64,000 nucleotides of DNA from Panacibacter microcysteis (GCF_015831355.1 NZ_JADWYR010000001.1:1488001-1552000), one strand, 5' to 3'; numbered from the stretch's first letter, positions 33,322-42,743 are shown. The notes: a model not told the origin generated them from the letters alone. Numbers and translations: made by a program.

Positions 33322-34251
33322 ATGAACAAAGCACTATTCCTCTTCACACTGGCTAACCTCATTTTTTTTGGCTCTAAAGCACAGGACGAAACCATTAAAA
33401 ACCTGCAGGCAGAAAGTGGGAAGTCCATCAAAAAAGACCCGAACGACACATTACAGAAAACCTGGAAAACAGGCGGTACCTTCAGCTTTAGCCTGGCACA
33501 GGGCTCTCTCAGTAACTGGGCAGCCGGTGGAGATGAATTCTCTCTGTCTGCCAATACCTTTATCAATGGCTATGCTTTTTACAAAAAAGACAAACATAGC
33601 TGGGATAATAACCTCGATTTTTATCTCGGTTATGTAAAAACCACCAGTCTCGGTACACGTAAAGTAGATGACCGTATAGACATCCTGTCCAAATATGGTT
33701 ATGCACTCAATTCCAAACTCAACCTTAGCTTGCTTGGCAATTTAAGAACGCAATTTTTCAAAGGCTACACTTATCCGGATTCAGATACAAAAGTGTATTC
33801 TTCCAATATTTTCGCGCCGGCGTATGTATTGCTCAGCCCCGGCCTTGATTATAAGCCTGTAAAAAATCTGTCCATCTTTTTTTCACCTGCTACAGCAAGG
33901 TGGGTCATTGTAAGAGACACCGCACTGTCAACTTTATTTGGTTTAGAAGCCGGTAAAAAAGCAAGGTTCGAGTTTGGCGCGTATGCTTCCATTAACTACG
34001 CGGCCAACCTTGGCAAAGTAGTAACATATAAAGGAAGGCTGGACCTCTTCTCTAATTACAGGCAAAACCCTGGCAATATAGACCTGTACATGACCAACCA
34101 GTTTGCTGCAAAACTTTCGAAAGTATTGTCTGCCACGTACAGCCTGGCACTTATTTACGATGATGATGTAAGGCAGTTTGGCCCTAATAAAAACGCACCG
34201 CGCCTGCAGTTACAATCGCTCTTTGGTGTAGGCCTGCTGGTTAAATTATAA
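33322..34251 (+). CDS. DUF3078 outer membrane beta-barrel protein
   Basis: A 309-residue precursor with signal peptide MNKALFLFTLANLIFFGSKAQ. The mature part has the DUF3078 pattern: WKTGGTFSFSLAQGSLSNWAAGGDEFSLS near its start, then alternating amphipathic strands rich in Tyr and Asn, ending in the aromatic/hydrophobic LQSLFGVGLLVKL strand. It is likely an outer membrane barrel of unknown cargo. The start is the ATG at 33322; the frame upstream to 33238 places 28 poorly fitting residues before the signal peptide. Confidence 0.85.
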   Translation: MNKALFLFTLANLIFFGSKAQDETIKNLQAESGKSIKKDPNDTLQKTWKTGGTFSFSLAQGSLSNWAAGGDEFSLSANTFINGYAFYKKDKHSWDNNLDFYLGYVKTTSLGTRKVDDRIDILSKYGYALNSKLNLSLLGNLRTQFFKGYTYPDSDTKVYSSNIFAPAYVLLSPGLDYKPVKNLSIFFSPATARWVIVRDTALSTLFGLEAGKKARFEFGAYASINYAANLGKVVTYKGRLDLFSNYRQNPGNIDLYMTNQFAAKLSKVLSATYSLALIYDDDVRQFGPNKNAPRLQLQSLFGVGLLVKL

Positions 34252-34279
34252 CCCGTTGATAAGGCGATCCTTTTTTTAG

Positions 34280-34332
34280 GGTAATCATCTCCTGTATTAC
34301 ATGGCATCACCTGTTGCGTCGCACACTTGTAC
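34280..34332 (-). repeat. Interspersed repeat copy P, type 1, with hairpin partner
   Basis: Core GTGCGACGCAAC with AGGTGATGCCATG. Its GCATCACCTGTTGC (34304-34317) pairs over 14 bp with GCAACAGGTGGTGC (34347-34360), which looks like a degenerate type 3 core. The outer end lacks GCCGG. Confidence 0.8.
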
Positions 34333-34435
34333 TGTAGGTTGGCATGGCAACAGGTGGTGCTGTTTCATGCACCTCCCCCAATTACATACTTAAAGCTTTT
34401 TGTTCTTTACTATCTTCAACAGGTAAAACACTGTT

Positions 34436-35557
34436 ATGAAGATCAGCACCTGTCTTTTTGTTTGCTTTTTGCTTTTGCTGCATATAGTTGCCAATGCACA
34501 AGGCGCAATCGCAAAACCCGTATTAGACAGTATACTGCCCGTACGTGGTTTTTGTATTGCGGCACCAGCACCAGACCAGGTGCCACGTTTTATTAAGTTT
34601 CTCAACGAGGAACTGGCACCAAGAAAAGTAAATACACTTATACTGCGCGTAGATTATAATTATGCATACACTTCTCACCCGGAACTAAGCAGCCGGCACC
34701 CGCTAACCAAAAGCGATGTGCAACAGTTGGTAAACACATGCCGGAAAAACAACATCCGCCTTATACCACAGGTAAATCTTTTGGGGCACCAGTCATGGGC
34801 AGGCACAAACGGCAAACTGCTGGAAGTGTATCCTGCGTTTGATGAAACACCGTATGTAAAACTGCCGGAGAAATATGTATGGCCCAATGCTGATAGTCTT
34901 TATTGCAAAAGCTATTGCCCGCTGCACCCCGGCGTACATAAAGTAGTGTTTGAGCTGGTAGATGAAATATGTAACGTATTTGAAACAGATGCTTTTCATG
35001 CAGGTATGGATGAAGTGTTTTACCTGGGGGAAGATAGATGCCCCCGCTGCAGCGGTAAAGACAAGGCTGAACTATTTGCCGGCGAGGTTAGCACTATACG
35101 CAACCACCTGGCACTGCAAAACCGGGAACTATGGATATGGGGCGACAGGCTGATTGATGGTAAAACCACCGGCCTTGGTATGTGGGAAGCAAGCTATAAC
35201 GATACATACCGTGCAATAGATATGATACCCAAAGACGTGGTTGTTTGCGACTGGCATTACGAACGCGCCGATAAAACACCCGTTTACTTTGCCATGAAAG
35301 GCATTGATGTGATTACCTGCCCGTGGCGCGAACCGGCATTGGCAGTTGTACAAATGAATGACATGATCCATTTTAGAAAAGAATCGACCAAAGAAATGCA
35401 GGAACATTTTAAAGGTATGATGCAAACCGTCTGGAGTGATGCTGACGATTTTATGGATGGTTTTTACGGACTGAAGAAAGATAATAAAGAAGGTACAGGA
35501 ACTGCGTGGGATTGCTTTAAAGCACTTTACAGCAGGATCAACGGTGAAGAAAAATAA
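34436..35557 (+). CDS. Secreted GH20-like beta-N-acetylhexosaminidase
   Basis: A 373-residue precursor with signal peptide ending at IVANAQ (about residue 22). A TIM barrel of glycoside hydrolase family 20 type follows: RGFCIAAPAPDQVPRFIKFL, NNIRLIPQVNLLGHQSW and FHAGMDEVF, where Asp-Glu is the catalytic pair of the HxGxDE motif. It lacks the usual N-terminal GH20b domain, so it is a short, catalytic-domain-only form. It likely releases N-acetylglucosamine from chitin or peptidoglycan fragments. It is a single gene, convergent with the TlpA-like gene. Confidence 0.85.
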   Translation: MKISTCLFVCFLLLLHIVANAQGAIAKPVLDSILPVRGFCIAAPAPDQVPRFIKFLNEELAPRKVNTLILRVDYNYAYTSHPELSSRHPLTKSDVQQLVNTCRKNNIRLIPQVNLLGHQSWAGTNGKLLEVYPAFDETPYVKLPEKYVWPNADSLYCKSYCPLHPGVHKVVFELVDEICNVFETDAFHAGMDEVFYLGEDRCPRCSGKDKAELFAGEVSTIRNHLALQNRELWIWGDRLIDGKTTGLGMWEASYNDTYRAIDMIPKDVVVCDWHYERADKTPVYFAMKGIDVITCPWREPALAVVQMNDMIHFRKESTKEMQEHFKGMMQTVWSDADDFMDGFYGLKKDNKEGTGTAWDCFKALYSRINGEEK

Positions 35558-35591
35558 AAACGCCGCACACTTGCTGAGTTATATATTAACC

Positions 35592-35644
35592 GTACAAGAG
35601 TGCGACGCAACAGAAGTTTAATAGTAGTATTGCAGCCGGCTACA
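35592..35644 (+). repeat. Interspersed repeat copy Q, type 1
   Basis: A near-consensus copy: core GTGCGACGCAAC, middle AGAAGTTTAATAGTAGTATT, end GCAGCCGGCTACA. It is between convergent genes, 8 bases from the TlpA-like stop codon. Confidence 0.9.
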
Positions 35645-35652
35645 AAAAAATC

Positions 35653-36819
35653 TTACTGTAATACTTCTGCCAGCTTCTTATCCAGCGCGTCTGCGCGCAA
35701 AGAAGATGCGATGATTTTTCCTGAAGGATCGAGCAAAACATTAAACGGAATACCTTCAATTTTATAAGCAGGTACAGCAGCACTTTCCCAATATTTAAGA
35801 TCACTCATGTGTGTCCATGTTAAGCTATCTTTTTTGATGGCTTCTAACCACAGGCTTTTTTCTTTGTCGAGCGATACGCCCAGAATGGTGAAGTTTTTGT
35901 CTTTGTACTTGTTATATGCTGCTACTACGTTTGGATTTTCCATTCTGCATGGTCCGCACCAGCTTGCCCAGAAATCTACCAATACATATTTGCCTTTGAA
36001 ACTGTTGATGCTGACAGGCTTTCCGGCAGGATCGTTCATGGTGAGGTTGGGCGCCTGCTGGTTAAGCAAAGAGTATGTTGCGTTTGCCGCGGCATCGGGT
36101 GGTGTTGCGCTTTGTGCGAGCTCCTGCGCCAGCAGGCTTTTGAATATTGCAAGCCCGGCGTGTTCTTTAAACTTGTCTGACGTGGTGCGTGTAAGTGAAT
36201 CTATTTCTGAAATATCCAACACATTCCTGGAGCCGGCAACGGTAAGTGCATAGTATGCGGCAGCCGGGCTCTTTGTACTCATAATAAATTTCTTTACATA
36301 TTCTTTTACATCGGCTGCAAGTTTTGCCCCTTCGGCCTGTAAGAGTGTAAGCGAACTGTCTGCAGGATTTGCCTGGTATTTGTTGCTCATTTCGGTAAAC
36401 ACGATACCAACTGCTGAATCTTTTGCCCGAAAATCGTTGAGAAAAGCGTAAACACTTTTTGTGGCATCGCTGTTGGAAATGTAAGGTGTTCTGAAGCTTG
36501 CATCGAGATTGGCGCTGATCTTTATGTCGTTATTGTCATTGATGAAGAAGAGTGCCGGTTGGTGGTCGAGTGTGATAACATAAAGATTCTGTTCTTTGGC
36601 AACAGCTTTCAAGGTATAATTTCCGTCTGCCGGCAAAGCAATGGAATCGACCACTTTGGGTTCTGTGTTGTCGAAAGGTATTTGCTCGAGGAAGATATTT
36701 TTTGCTTTTCCATTTTCGATCTTACCACTTACGGTAAAATTTTTTCCATCGCCACCGCTATTGCTGCATGCGGAGAATGCTGCCAAAGCCAATAGCACAA
36801 ACACAACATTTTTTTTCAT
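35653..36819 (-). CDS. TlpA/ResA-like thiol-disulfide lipoprotein with DUF4369
   Basis: A 388-residue precursor with lipoprotein signal AAFSAC (Cys about residue 18). A DUF4369-type N-terminal domain (about 28-125) and a helical linker lead to a thioredoxin-like domain (about 245-388) with the redox motif FWASWCGPCRMENP. It probably reduces or isomerises disulfides in the periplasm; such proteins often support cytochrome maturation or envelope stress. It lies 12 bases downstream of gatB on the same strand and may be co-transcribed, though the functions differ. Confidence 0.9.
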   Translation of the reverse strand: MKKNVVFVLLALAAFSACSNSGGDGKNFTVSGKIENGKAKNIFLEQIPFDNTEPKVVDSIALPADGNYTLKAVAKEQNLYVITLDHQPALFFINDNNDIKISANLDASFRTPYISNSDATKSVYAFLNDFRAKDSAVGIVFTEMSNKYQANPADSSLTLLQAEGAKLAADVKEYVKKFIMSTKSPAAAYYALTVAGSRNVLDISEIDSLTRTTSDKFKEHAGLAIFKSLLAQELAQSATPPDAAANATYSLLNQQAPNLTMNDPAGKPVSINSFKGKYVLVDFWASWCGPCRMENPNVVAAYNKYKDKNFTILGVSLDKEKSLWLEAIKKDSLTWTHMSDLKYWESAAVPAYKIEGIPFNVLLDPSGKIIASSLRADALDKKLAEVLQ

Positions 36820-36831
36820 CAGACTGTATTA

Positions 36832-38286
36832 TTAATTATTATTTAGTTTTTGTTCAAGCAGGTCGGTTACTTTTTTAGGGTCAGCCTTGCCTTTACTTAA
36901 TTTTTTTACTTCGCCAATAAACAGGCCGATAAGCCCTTTTTTGCCTTTCCTGTATTCGGTTACTTTATCAGGCATTTTTGCAAGTGCTGTATTTATCCAG
37001 CTTTCAAGCTCGTTACTATCACTTACCTGTAGGAGATTTAGTGATGTAGCAAGATCCAGCGCTGATTTATCCTGCTGCTCCATCATGGCATGAAAAATTT
37101 TGGTAGACGCAACAGAGAAACTAACCTTTCCTTCTTCTACAAGTTTTATAAGATCTGCAAGCTGTGCAGGTTTTAGCCTGAAGTTTGCCAGTGTTGTATT
37201 TTGCTCGTTGATAAACTGTTTCACCGGTCCGTTTATCCAGTTGGCCGCTGCTTTATAGTTAGACGTTTTTTCGATAACTGACTCGTAATAATCAGCCACG
37301 TCTTTATCCAAACACAACTGCATAGCATCATACTCGCTTAAACCGAGACCAAGCCTGTATTTTTCCACGAGTGCATTTGGTAAAGCAGGGAGGTTAAGTC
37401 GGATAGAATCGATAAGCGTTTCTTCCAACACGAAAGGCGCAAGATCGGGTTCTGCGAAATAACGGTAGTCGTTTGCTTCTTCTTTGTCTCTTATGGCAAA
37501 AGTTGTATCGTTATTTGCGTCGAAGCTGCGTGTTTGCTGCGTAACAGTACCGCCACCTTCGACAAGTGTTATCATTCTTTCAATCTCTATTTCAATGGCG
37601 CGTTTTACGTTCCTGATAGAATTGAGGTTTTTCACTTCTACTTTGGTGCCCAGTTTCGTTTCACCTTTCAGGCGTATGGAAACGTTGGCATCGCACCGGA
37701 GGCTTCCTTCCTCCATATTTCCATCGCAAATATTTATCCAGCGCACGAGCCTTCTTACTTCGGTCACGTACTGGTATGCTTCTTCGGCAGAATGTATATC
37801 AGGTTCTGTAACTATTTCAATCAACGGTGTTCCGGCGCGGTTATAATCTACGCAGGTGTACGCTTCGTCAATATCGTGGATGCTTTTACCGGCATCCTCT
37901 TCCATGTGTATCCTGTTTAACTGTACGTCGCGCTGGCCGCTTTCGGTTTTTATGGTTACATAGCCACCTTTGCAAATGGGCGTAGTATGCTGAGATACCT
38001 GGTAGCCCTTCGGTAAATCGGGGTAGAAATAATTTTTGCGGGCAAAATAGTTATACCGCTCAATTTCGCAATGGCAGGCAAGCCCCATTTTTATGGCGTA
38101 TTCCACTGCTTTCCTGTTTGTTTTGGGCAGCGTGCCCGGGTGGCCGAGCGTAATTGGACTTACATGCGTGTTGGGTTCGGCGCCAAAAGCAACACTGTCG
38201 CCACAAAAAAGTTTGCTTTGTGTGGCTAGCTGCGCGTGTACTTCAAGGCCAATAACTGCTTCATATTTATCAAAAGGAATGCTCAT
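36832..38286 (-). CDS. gatB: Aspartyl/glutamyl-tRNA amidotransferase subunit B
   Basis: A 484-residue subunit of the GatCAB complex that converts Glu-tRNAGln (and Asp-tRNAAsn) to the amide form. Diagnostic stretches are YEAVIGLEVHAQLATQSKLFC, EEDAGKSIHD, DYNRAGTPLIEIVTEPD, NGNMEEGSLRCDANVS-like ICDGNMEEGSLRCD and the C-terminal YqeY-like tail (about 340-484) that binds tRNA. Full length, no missing motif. gatA and gatC are not in this window. It is followed closely by the TlpA-like gene. Confidence 0.96.
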   Translation of the reverse strand: MSIPFDKYEAVIGLEVHAQLATQSKLFCGDSVAFGAEPNTHVSPITLGHPGTLPKTNRKAVEYAIKMGLACHCEIERYNYFARKNYFYPDLPKGYQVSQHTTPICKGGYVTIKTESGQRDVQLNRIHMEEDAGKSIHDIDEAYTCVDYNRAGTPLIEIVTEPDIHSAEEAYQYVTEVRRLVRWINICDGNMEEGSLRCDANVSIRLKGETKLGTKVEVKNLNSIRNVKRAIEIEIERMITLVEGGGTVTQQTRSFDANNDTTFAIRDKEEANDYRYFAEPDLAPFVLEETLIDSIRLNLPALPNALVEKYRLGLGLSEYDAMQLCLDKDVADYYESVIEKTSNYKAAANWINGPVKQFINEQNTTLANFRLKPAQLADLIKLVEEGKVSFSVASTKIFHAMMEQQDKSALDLATSLNLLQVSDSNELESWINTALAKMPDKVTEYRKGKKGLIGLFIGEVKKLSKGKADPKKVTDLLEQKLNNN

Positions 38287-38354
38287 AAAATTGCTGCAAA
38301 AGTACAGCCGGCGCCTGTTATGGAAGTTATATTTTTTGAGGATGTTTGTATCGG

Positions 38355-38888
38355 TTAATGCAGCAGCGCATCAACAGCTTCTATTGCTTTGGAAAGCCGC
38401 TCTGCATAATTACCGCTGATGTCTGCCCACGTAGTGGGTTGGTTGATCATGATGTCTTTGTAGATATTATATAGTTCTATGCGGGGCTGCTCATCCGGGT
38501 ATTCCCTTAATTCGTCTGCAACCCAGGGAAGATCGATATTGCAAAGCAGGTAGAGATCGTATTTTCTCTCTACGATCTGATCTAAAATAAGCTGGTGACA
38601 TTTTCCAAATACATACTCGCACCAAACTTTCATAACATACATATCTGTATCTATGAAAACTACCGGTTTGCTATTGATAGCAGCGTTATTAATGGCTGCT
38701 TCTTCCAGCGTTAACTGTCCTTTCGCGATTATTTCGAGATCTTCAAAAGTATAACTGGTACCGTGATTGAGCAGGAACTCCCTGGCGTATTCCTGGCACC
38801 AGCTTGTATTGTAATGTTGCGCCAGCTGCTGGCTAAGTGTGCTTTTGCCGGTGCTTTCCGGGCCTATGATAACAACCTTTTTTAGCAT
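38355..38888 (-). CDS. NadR-like kinase / AAA ATPase
   Basis: A 177-residue P-loop protein. Walker A is GPESTGKSTLSQQLA (about 9-23), followed by a lid-like QEYAREFLL and VVFIDTDMYVMKVW as Walker B region. This matches the C-terminal ribosylnicotinamide kinase domain of NadR (AAA_28-like), present here without the adenylyltransferase or regulator domains. It may phosphorylate nicotinamide riboside for NAD recovery. It is upstream of, and about 70 bases from, gatB on the same strand. Confidence 0.83.
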   Translation of the reverse strand: MLKKVVIIGPESTGKSTLSQQLAQHYNTSWCQEYAREFLLNHGTSYTFEDLEIIAKGQLTLEEAAINNAAINSKPVVFIDTDMYVMKVWCEYVFGKCHQLILDQIVERKYDLYLLCNIDLPWVADELREYPDEQPRIELYNIYKDIMINQPTTWADISGNYAERLSKAIEAVDALLH

Positions 38889-39020
38889 GGGCGATTGTGT
38901 TTCATTGAATACATAAAGATCATACCTGGCGCGGTATTGACAAAGCTTTTAATAACAAGGGTAAAATGAAAAGATTTTGAAGTATATACCGGAACGCTGC
39001 AGCCGCCATAAAAGAGGAAC

Positions 39021-39072
39021 CCTGAAGGGAGTGACACAACAGGCGATGCCACAATGAACTATTGTTTGGACA
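39021..39072 (+). repeat. Interspersed repeat copy R, type 2
   Basis: Core GAGTGACACAAC, AGGCGATGCCACA, and a diverged end ATTGTTTGGACA 3 bases from the rnc stop codon. The accessory module GCTGCAGCCGCCATAAAAG precedes it (38996-39020). Confidence 0.82.
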
Positions 39073-39075
39073 AGT

Positions 39076-39789
39076 TTATAAACCTAATTTTTCGATGGCC
39101 AGTTGTGCGGCTACCTGGCTTGCGTCTTTTTTATTGTAACCTTTGCCTTCAGAAAGGGTTTCACCGTCCAGCACAGCGGCGATAGTAAAAATGCGCCGGC
39201 CATTTTCGAGTTTTTCATGAATGGTTTGAAAGTCGAGCGTTTTCCCGTTTTTGCTTGCCCAGCCGATCAGTTTATTTTTGAGGTTTATGTCGATTAGTTC
39301 AAGATCTTCCACAAACAGGTGGGGTATTACTATTCGTTTAAGCACCCATTGCTGCGTTTTTCTGTACCCTTTATCGAGGTAAACGGCGCCTACTACTGCT
39401 TCCAGCGTATTGCCGAATATCTGGCTGGACTTAAGCGCGTTATCAAATTTATTATACATGGTAAGCTTCTTGAGGCCCATTTTCAACGCCACATCGTTTA
39501 ACTGCTGGCGGTTTACCATTTTGCTGCGCATTTCAGTTAAAAAACCTTCGCCTTTGTACGGGTAGCGTTTAAAGAGATAGTCTGCAATAATTCCGCTTAG
39601 CACGGCATCTCCCAGGTATTCGAGCCTTTCGTTGTTTTCGTCAGCACCTTCTTTAACAGAACGGTGACTTAAGGCAGTCTGGTAAAGCGTAAAATTACCG
39701 GGTTTTATTCCCAGTACATTTTCTAATTGCTTGGCAAATGATGGGTTAGAAGAAGACTTTAAAATTTTACGAAGGAAATTCACAGGCAT
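39076..39789 (-). CDS. rnc: Ribonuclease III
   Basis: A 237-residue double-stranded RNA endonuclease for rRNA and mRNA processing. The catalytic signature NERLEYLGDAVLSGIIADYLF is complete, with the second acidic pair in GNTLEAVVGAVYLD. The dsRNA-binding domain (about 165-237) ends in the typical KKDASQVAAQLAIEKLG. I start it at the ATG at 39789, which overlaps the fabF stop as TGATG, a form of translational coupling. The longer frame to 39819 would overlap fabF further. The order acpP-fabF-rnc is the widespread bacterial arrangement. Confidence 0.94.
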   Translation of the reverse strand: MPVNFLRKILKSSSNPSFAKQLENVLGIKPGNFTLYQTALSHRSVKEGADENNERLEYLGDAVLSGIIADYLFKRYPYKGEGFLTEMRSKMVNRQQLNDVALKMGLKKLTMYNKFDNALKSSQIFGNTLEAVVGAVYLDKGYRKTQQWVLKRIVIPHLFVEDLELIDINLKNKLIGWASKNGKTLDFQTIHEKLENGRRIFTIAAVLDGETLSEGKGYNKKDASQVAAQLAIEKLGL

Positions 39790-41042
39790 CAAGCTACGTA
39801 TTTTTTTACAATAACGCATGCATTGTGACCGCCAAAACCAAAAGTGTTGCTTAGCGCCGCACGAACGGGCCTGTGCTGGGCCTGGTTGAATGTAAAGTTT
39901 AGCCTGGAGTCAATTTCAGGGTCGTCTGTGAAATGGTTAATAGTAGGAGGTACAACATCAGTGGCCACGCTCATGATAGCTGCAATAGCTTCAATTACAC
40001 CTGCGGCACCAAGACAATGGCCCGTCATGGATTTTGTGGAGCTGATGTTGAGATTATAGGCATGATCACCAAAAACATCAAGGATGGCTTTTACCTCAGC
40101 GCCATCACCAAGTGGTGTTGATGTGCCGTGTGTATTAATATAGTCGATATCCTGAGGGGTCATTTCTGCATCTTCGAGAGCAGCTTTCATTACGTTACGG
40201 GCACCAAGGCCTTCAGGGTGCGGGGCAGTAATATGGTAAGCATCTGCTGTTGCGCCGGCGCCTGCCACTTCGCAGTAAATTTTTGCACCCCTGGCAAGTG
40301 CACTTTTTAAGGTTTCCATTACCAGTATTCCGCCTGCTTCGCCCATTACAAAACCATCGCGGTCCTTATCGTAAGGTCTGCTGGCAGTTTTAGGGTCGTC
40401 ATTTCTTTCGCTTAAGGCCTTCATGGAAACAAAGCCACCCATACCGGCTTCTACAACAGCAGCTTCGCTGCCACCTGCAAGAATAATATCTGCTTTATTC
40501 AGGCGCAGCAGGTTGAAAGCTTCCATGATGCAATTGGTACTGGTAGCGCAGGCACTTACTACGGCAAAGTTGGGTCCGCGCAGGTTGTGCCGCATAGAAA
40601 TCTGGCCAGAAGCTATATCGAGGATCATTTTTGGTATGAAGAAAGGGCTGTAGCGTGGTGTGCCATCGCCTTTTGCAAAGTCAGAAACTTCCTGCTGAAA
40701 AGTGAGTACACCACCAATGCCGCTGCCAAAAATTACACCTACACGATCGGGGTTTATATTTTCTTTGGAAAGGCCGGCATCGGCCATTGCCATGTCGCTT
40801 GCTACAAGACCAAACTGGGTAAACCTGTCGAGTTTTCTTACTTCTTTACGTTCAAGATGATTTTCCGGGTTAAAATTTTTAACCTCGCATGCAATGCGGG
40901 TTTTGAATTTGGAGGCGTCATAAAGAGTAATGGGACCGGCTCCTGAAACACCGTTTACGAGATTGTTCCAATAGTCGTTCAGATTGTTACCAATCGGAGA
41001 AATAATGCCCATTCCAGTAACCACAACTCTGTTTAACTCCAT
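39789..41042 (-). CDS. fabF: Beta-ketoacyl-ACP synthase II
   Basis: A 417-residue elongation condensing enzyme of fatty acid synthesis. The active-site Cys is in VVSACATSTNCIMEAF, and the two His are in NTHGTSTPLGD and KSMTGHCLGAAG. The C terminus FGFGGHNACVIVKK is typical. The start is the ATG at 41042 (MELNRVVVTGMG); the longer frame to 41099 adds 19 residues not found in the family. It lies 98 bases downstream of acpP and shares TGATG with rnc. Confidence 0.96.
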   Translation of the reverse strand: MELNRVVVTGMGIISPIGNNLNDYWNNLVNGVSGAGPITLYDASKFKTRIACEVKNFNPENHLERKEVRKLDRFTQFGLVASDMAMADAGLSKENINPDRVGVIFGSGIGGVLTFQQEVSDFAKGDGTPRYSPFFIPKMILDIASGQISMRHNLRGPNFAVVSACATSTNCIMEAFNLLRLNKADIILAGGSEAAVVEAGMGGFVSMKALSERNDDPKTASRPYDKDRDGFVMGEAGGILVMETLKSALARGAKIYCEVAGAGATADAYHITAPHPEGLGARNVMKAALEDAEMTPQDIDYINTHGTSTPLGDGAEVKAILDVFGDHAYNLNISSTKSMTGHCLGAAGVIEAIAAIMSVATDVVPPTINHFTDDPEIDSRLNFTFNQAQHRPVRAALSNTFGFGGHNACVIVKKYVA

Positions 41043-41140
41043 ATGACTTGCCTTAATTTGAGAGAAAATCCGCCATGCGCAGTGCAAACGCATGTGCATG
41101 GCGGATCAATAAACTTAAATATTTTAACCGGAATTATCTG

Positions 41141-41377
41141 CTATTTAGCATGTTCTTCGAGGTAGGTTACTGCCTGGCCAACAGTAGTAATTGTTTCTGC
41201 CTGCTCGTCAGGAATAGAAATATTGAATTCTTTTTCAAATTCCATAATTAGTTCTACTGTATCCAGAGAATCGGCGCCTAAATCATTGGTGAAAGAAGCC
41301 TCTGTGGTAACTTCTGCTTCGTCAACTCCTAATTTGTCAACAATGATTTTTTTAACTCTTGTAGCGATGTCTGACAT
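41141..41377 (-). CDS. acpP: Acyl carrier protein
   Basis: A 78-residue acidic helical carrier of fatty acid intermediates. The phosphopantetheine attachment Ser is in [14 protein letters not shown]. The start is the ATG at 41377 ([11 protein letters not shown]), giving the standard size; the frame to 41422 crosses the -7 promoter box and is not credible. It is first in the acpP-fabF-rnc operon. Confidence 0.97.
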   Translation of the reverse strand: MSDIATRVKKIIVDKLGVDEAEVTTEASFTNDLGADSLDTVELIMEFEKEFNISIPDEQAETITTVGQAVTYLEEHAK

Positions 41378-41400
41378 TGTTTTATGTTTTGTTATGGGTG

Positions 41401-41430
41401 CAAAAATATAATTTTTGGACAATTAGCAAT
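41401..41430 (-). promoter_or_regulatory. Promoter of the acpP-fabF-rnc operon
   Basis: On the minus strand ATTG, 18 bases, then TATTTTTG, which matches the -33/-7 form of Bacteroidota promoters. Transcription would start near 41395 and gives a short leader to the ATG at 41377. Confidence 0.6.
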
Positions 41431-41533
41431 AAGTTGGGCCTTTTTTGTTTTAAAGAGCCATTAAGGTCGGTAATTGCTTTTGATTCTTAACAGATTTTGC
41501 TTAAAAAATATTAATTTGGCAAATCATCAGGTT

Positions 41534-41962
41534 ATGGCAGTAAAAATTATCGACTACGGAACCAAAGAGTATAAGCAAATGGTAGACCTGCGCTACCAGA
41601 TACTAAGACGACCCCTTGGCTTATCTTTTACACAGGAAGAACTGGAACAGGAAAAAAATAACATACACATAGGTTGTTTTGACGATGATAAACTGGAAGG
41701 TTGCTGTATGCTCGTTCCGCTGGATAAAAGCCTCGTGCAACTCAGGCAAATGGCAGTAATATCCGGCCTGCAAGGTAAAGGTATTGGGAAGGTATTAATG
41801 CAATTTGCCGAAAATATTTCCAGGGACCTGGGGTATAAGCGGATAATGATGCATGCCCGTAAAACCGCGGTAGGGTTTTACGAAAAATCCGGTTACAGAG
41901 TAGCGGGCGATGAATTTCTCGAAGTAACTATACCACACTTCGCAATGGAAAAAATGCTTTGA
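41534..41962 (+). CDS. GNAT-family N-acetyltransferase
   Basis: A 142-residue protein with the acetyl-CoA motif A (RQMAVISGLQGKGIGKVLMQFAE, including the Q/RxxGxG/A loop) and motif B (MMHARKTAVGFYEKSGY). The order of elements and the ending EVTIPHFAMEK resemble ElaA-like or small-molecule acetyltransferases. The substrate is unknown. The start is the ATG at 41534; the TTG-led extension upstream has no family sequence. It is divergent from acpP and followed by repeat copy S. Confidence 0.85.
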   Translation: MAVKIIDYGTKEYKQMVDLRYQILRRPLGLSFTQEELEQEKNNIHIGCFDDDKLEGCCMLVPLDKSLVQLRQMAVISGLQGKGIGKVLMQFAENISRDLGYKRIMMHARKTAVGFYEKSGYRVAGDEFLEVTIPHFAMEKML

Positions 41963-41972
41963 AAGAGTTTTT

Positions 41973-42024
41973 TGTACCAGGCAAAGAATAACTATGAAGC
42001 TTTTGTTGCGTCGCACTCTTGTAC
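41973..42024 (-). repeat. Interspersed repeat copy S, type 1
   Basis: TGTACCAGGC begins 10 bases after the acetyltransferase stop codon; the core ends in TCTTGTAC. A diverged GCAACAGGCAGC follows (42031-42042). Confidence 0.85.
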
Positions 42025-42056
42025 TGTATAAGCAACAGGCAGCAAGGGCGATCCGC

Positions 42057-42542
42057 CTACCTTTTTGCGGCAGTTTTAATCTTATCCCGCAGCATGCCAC
42101 GCAGGTTATGCCTGAAATCCTCATCCATATTGTCTTTGGGCACCAGGAAAAAAGATTTTGCAGAAAGATATAAATGAAAAAAATGCGGGCTCTCGAAGTA
42201 CTTTACAAACTGGCCCCACTGCCATTGCATCATTCCTTTTTCGTTTTGCAGTGTTACAGCATTGTTTTCAAAATCAATCAGGAACTTATCTCTGAACGTT
42301 TCAGACTTTTTGTAAATGTTGCCGGGCAGAATAAACCAGAAAGAAACAATAAACATCAGCCATATAAATGATCCCAGCAAAAAAGGCTCTGGTCTTACCT
42401 TGCCAATCATATAAAGTACTGCTGCCACTATATCAAACACAATTACCAGTATCAGTAAAATCCTTATTTCCGGTTGCCAGATAAAATGATAACGCAGGGC
42501 TTGTAAAACCTTCTTTTTATCGTAACTGAAATTTATTTGCAT
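42057..42542 (-). CDS. YcxB-like membrane protein
   Basis: A 161-residue protein with two membrane helices (about 28-47 and 54-72) and a C-terminal soluble part. The pattern WGQFVKYFESPHFFHLYLSAKSFFLVPKD is typical of the YcxB-like domain, where it forms a PH-like fold. The function of the family is unknown. It is convergent with the acetyltransferase gene. The ATG at 42542 is the natural start. Confidence 0.75.
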   Translation of the reverse strand: MQINFSYDKKKVLQALRYHFIWQPEIRILLILVIVFDIVAAVLYMIGKVRPEPFLLGSFIWLMFIVSFWFILPGNIYKKSETFRDKFLIDFENNAVTLQNEKGMMQWQWGQFVKYFESPHFFHLYLSAKSFFLVPKDNMDEDFRHNLRGMLRDKIKTAAKR

Positions 42543-42743
42543 GCCTGTTTATTTCCGGGTAAAAATAGCTAAATATAGCAAGCATAAATTTTCCCATTGT
42601 CAATTGTTTTCGTTTCGCTTTTCTACAGCGTGAGTAAATTTTTATTCATATGATTTTTATTAAAGCATTGAAACAAAGCCATCTTATAAAAGCTATGAAT
42701 TACGGTATTTCGTTTGTATCTTATAATAGCAAATGCCAGATAC

